Of a stretch of DNA of 6,291 nt, positions 5,455 to 6,291 are shown in pieces (the first letter of the stretch is position 1; each line of letters opens with the position of its first letter). Below the pieces are notes generated by a model. It searched no databases. It worked only from the letters and a program-made list of their open reading frames with translations, and was not told where the DNA came from. The position numbers and the translations under genes are program-made. The stretch is from NCBI GenBank assembly GCA_013813755.1, contig JACCRD010000094.1, forward strand, positions 1 to 6,291. Direction: 5' to 3'. Source of the DNA: Acidobacteriota bacterium (GTDB taxonomy: Bacteria > Acidobacteriota > Blastocatellia > Pyrinomonadales > Pyrinomonadaceae).

Positions 5455-6291
5455 TTATTCCGTGATGTTCGTCACTTTTTGCGAACTCATTAAACGGCTT
5501 ACTTGTTCTTCCACCGCCGCGTCCTGCACTTTCATAATGTTATCCACGTTTGTATCCCACTTTGCCGCGTCGCGCTCGATATAAACAAATTTCCAGGGGT
5601 GAAGCGTTCCCGGATTCGGATACATTCCTTTGATATAAGGCTTTTTCATCCAGTTTGTGCCCTGCGTCATCAGAGGAATAAAAAGCTGCTGATCCATTAA
5701 ATATTGCTCGGCGCGGGCAAGCATTTCAAAACGTTTTGCTTCATCGACGGTCTTGTTCGCCTCGTCCAGCATCTGGTCATATTTTGGATCAGTCCAACCG
5801 GTCGCGCCCTGATTTTGAGCCGTGTAATGCAAACCTAAAAAAGTAAACGGATCCATATAATCACCAACCCAGGCGTGACGTACGATGCCATCATACTGAA
5901 CTTTGTTGCGGAAATCGAGAAATGTCTTCCACTCCATATTTTTGAGCGGCAAGGTAATTCCCAAATTTTGTTTCCATTGCGCCTGCATAAATTCAGCCAG
6001 GGCTTTGTTCGATTCCGCTGTGTTGTAGTTAATAATAGCTTTTTCGAGCGGAAAACTCGGACACGAAAAAGTATTGCCGTTTTGCTGCACCGGATAACCG
6101 GCTTCAGCTAATAATTTGCGAGCTCTTTCAGGATTAAAACGACGATTAGCATCCCATTCTTCCTGCGAAATATTTTTTGTTTGGCGAGTTTCGGCTTGCA
6201 CTTTTTGTCGTGCTTCTTCGTATTTAGGAAAAATTCCTTCCGGCGTAAAATCGTAAAGTGGTTTAACCGTCCGGCGAAATTCGGCGAGCGC
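5455..6291 (-). CDS. oppA: Peptide-binding protein OppA (SBP_bac_5), C-terminal half; 5' end outside window
   Basis: The frame stays open to the right edge, so 278 residues of a protein normally about 530-600 aa are present. A GTG near 6201 is internal: 30 in-frame codons precede it, including the family-like VKPLYDFTPEGIFP. The signal peptide, lipobox and N-terminal lobe are not visible. Recognisable SBP_bac_5 (PF00496) features include FNPERARKLLAEAGYP (52-67), the sheet and helix around INYNTAESNKALAEFMQAQWKQNLGI (about 87-112), the segment RHAWVGDYMDPFTFLGL (138-154), and GWTDPKYDQMLDEANKTVDEAKRFEMLARAEQYL with the following FIPLM. The protein would bind peptides in the periplasm, or as a membrane lipoprotein, and deliver them to OppBC. 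After the usual ending around HPWKFVYIERD there is an extra tail of roughly 37 hydrophilic residues rich in D, E, Q and V. The gene heads the operon; its promoter is out of view. Confidence 0.92.
   Translation of the reverse strand, partial: ALAEFRRTVKPLYDFTPEGIFPKYEEARQKVQAETRQTKNISQEEWDANRRFNPERARKLLAEAGYPVQQNGNTFSCPSFPLEKAIINYNTAESNKALAEFMQAQWKQNLGITLPLKNMEWKTFLDFRNKVQYDGIVRHAWVGDYMDPFTFLGLHYTAQNQGATGWTDPKYDQMLDEANKTVDEAKRFEMLARAEQYLMDQQLFIPLMTQGTNWMKKPYIKGMYPNPGTLHPWKFVYIERDAAKWDTNVDNIMKVQDAAVEEQVSRLMSSQKVTNITE

Noticed and set aside
1..6291. Mobile element, CRISPR array, toxin-antitoxin or other defence system
   Set aside because: No transposase, integrase, regularly spaced repeats, terminal inverted repeats or small toxin-like gene pairs are visible. 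Every long frame is accounted for by transport, BI-1/YccA or DUF2383 genes.

Overview
The window looks like chromosomal DNA from a Gram-negative-type bacterium with moderate G+C genes and AT-rich spacers. The gene set (a BI-1/YccA membrane protein ending in the YETSNILHHY region, a DUF2383 four-helix protein, and an Opp operon with long SBP_bac_5 and OppF proteins) resembles Acidobacteriota, perhaps Blastocatellia. That placement rests on remembered resemblance, not on a search, and is tentative.

Left part, plus strand (1-1170): the 3' half of a BI-1/YccA integral membrane protein gene runs in from the left edge. It ends at 344 and is closed by a perfect 16-bp stem terminator (419-460). A 306-bp spacer follows. 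Late in it lies a strong match to a sigma-54 (-24/-12) promoter at 559-574, then a leader of about 65 nt with a good ribosome-binding site. This serves a complete 151-aa DUF2383/PA2169-type four-helix-bundle protein (651-1106). Its transcription ends at a hairpin at 1138-1167.

Right part, minus strand (1238-6291): a complete run oppB-oppC-oppD-oppF plus the C-terminal half of oppA forms one oligopeptide/dipeptide ABC importer operon, read right to left in the order A-B-C-D-F. OppA captures peptide outside the inner membrane, OppB and OppC form the channel, and OppD and OppF hydrolyse ATP. oppD and oppF share one base (TAATG). oppA-oppB and oppC-oppD are separated by 44 and 49 nt, but oppB and oppC by 165 nt, an AT-rich gap holding an inverted repeat, a possible internal promoter and a short open frame. 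The operon converges on the DUF2383 gene, and two hairpins (1175-1215 and 1138-1167) insulate the two units.

No tRNA, rRNA, CRISPR array, insertion sequence or transposase was seen. The window is mostly ordinary housekeeping and transport sequence, and I see no evidence for a new defence or mobile system. The points most worth checking are the sigma-54-like promoter of the DUF2383 gene, the identical four-cysteine motifs in both ATPases, and the oppB-oppC gap.
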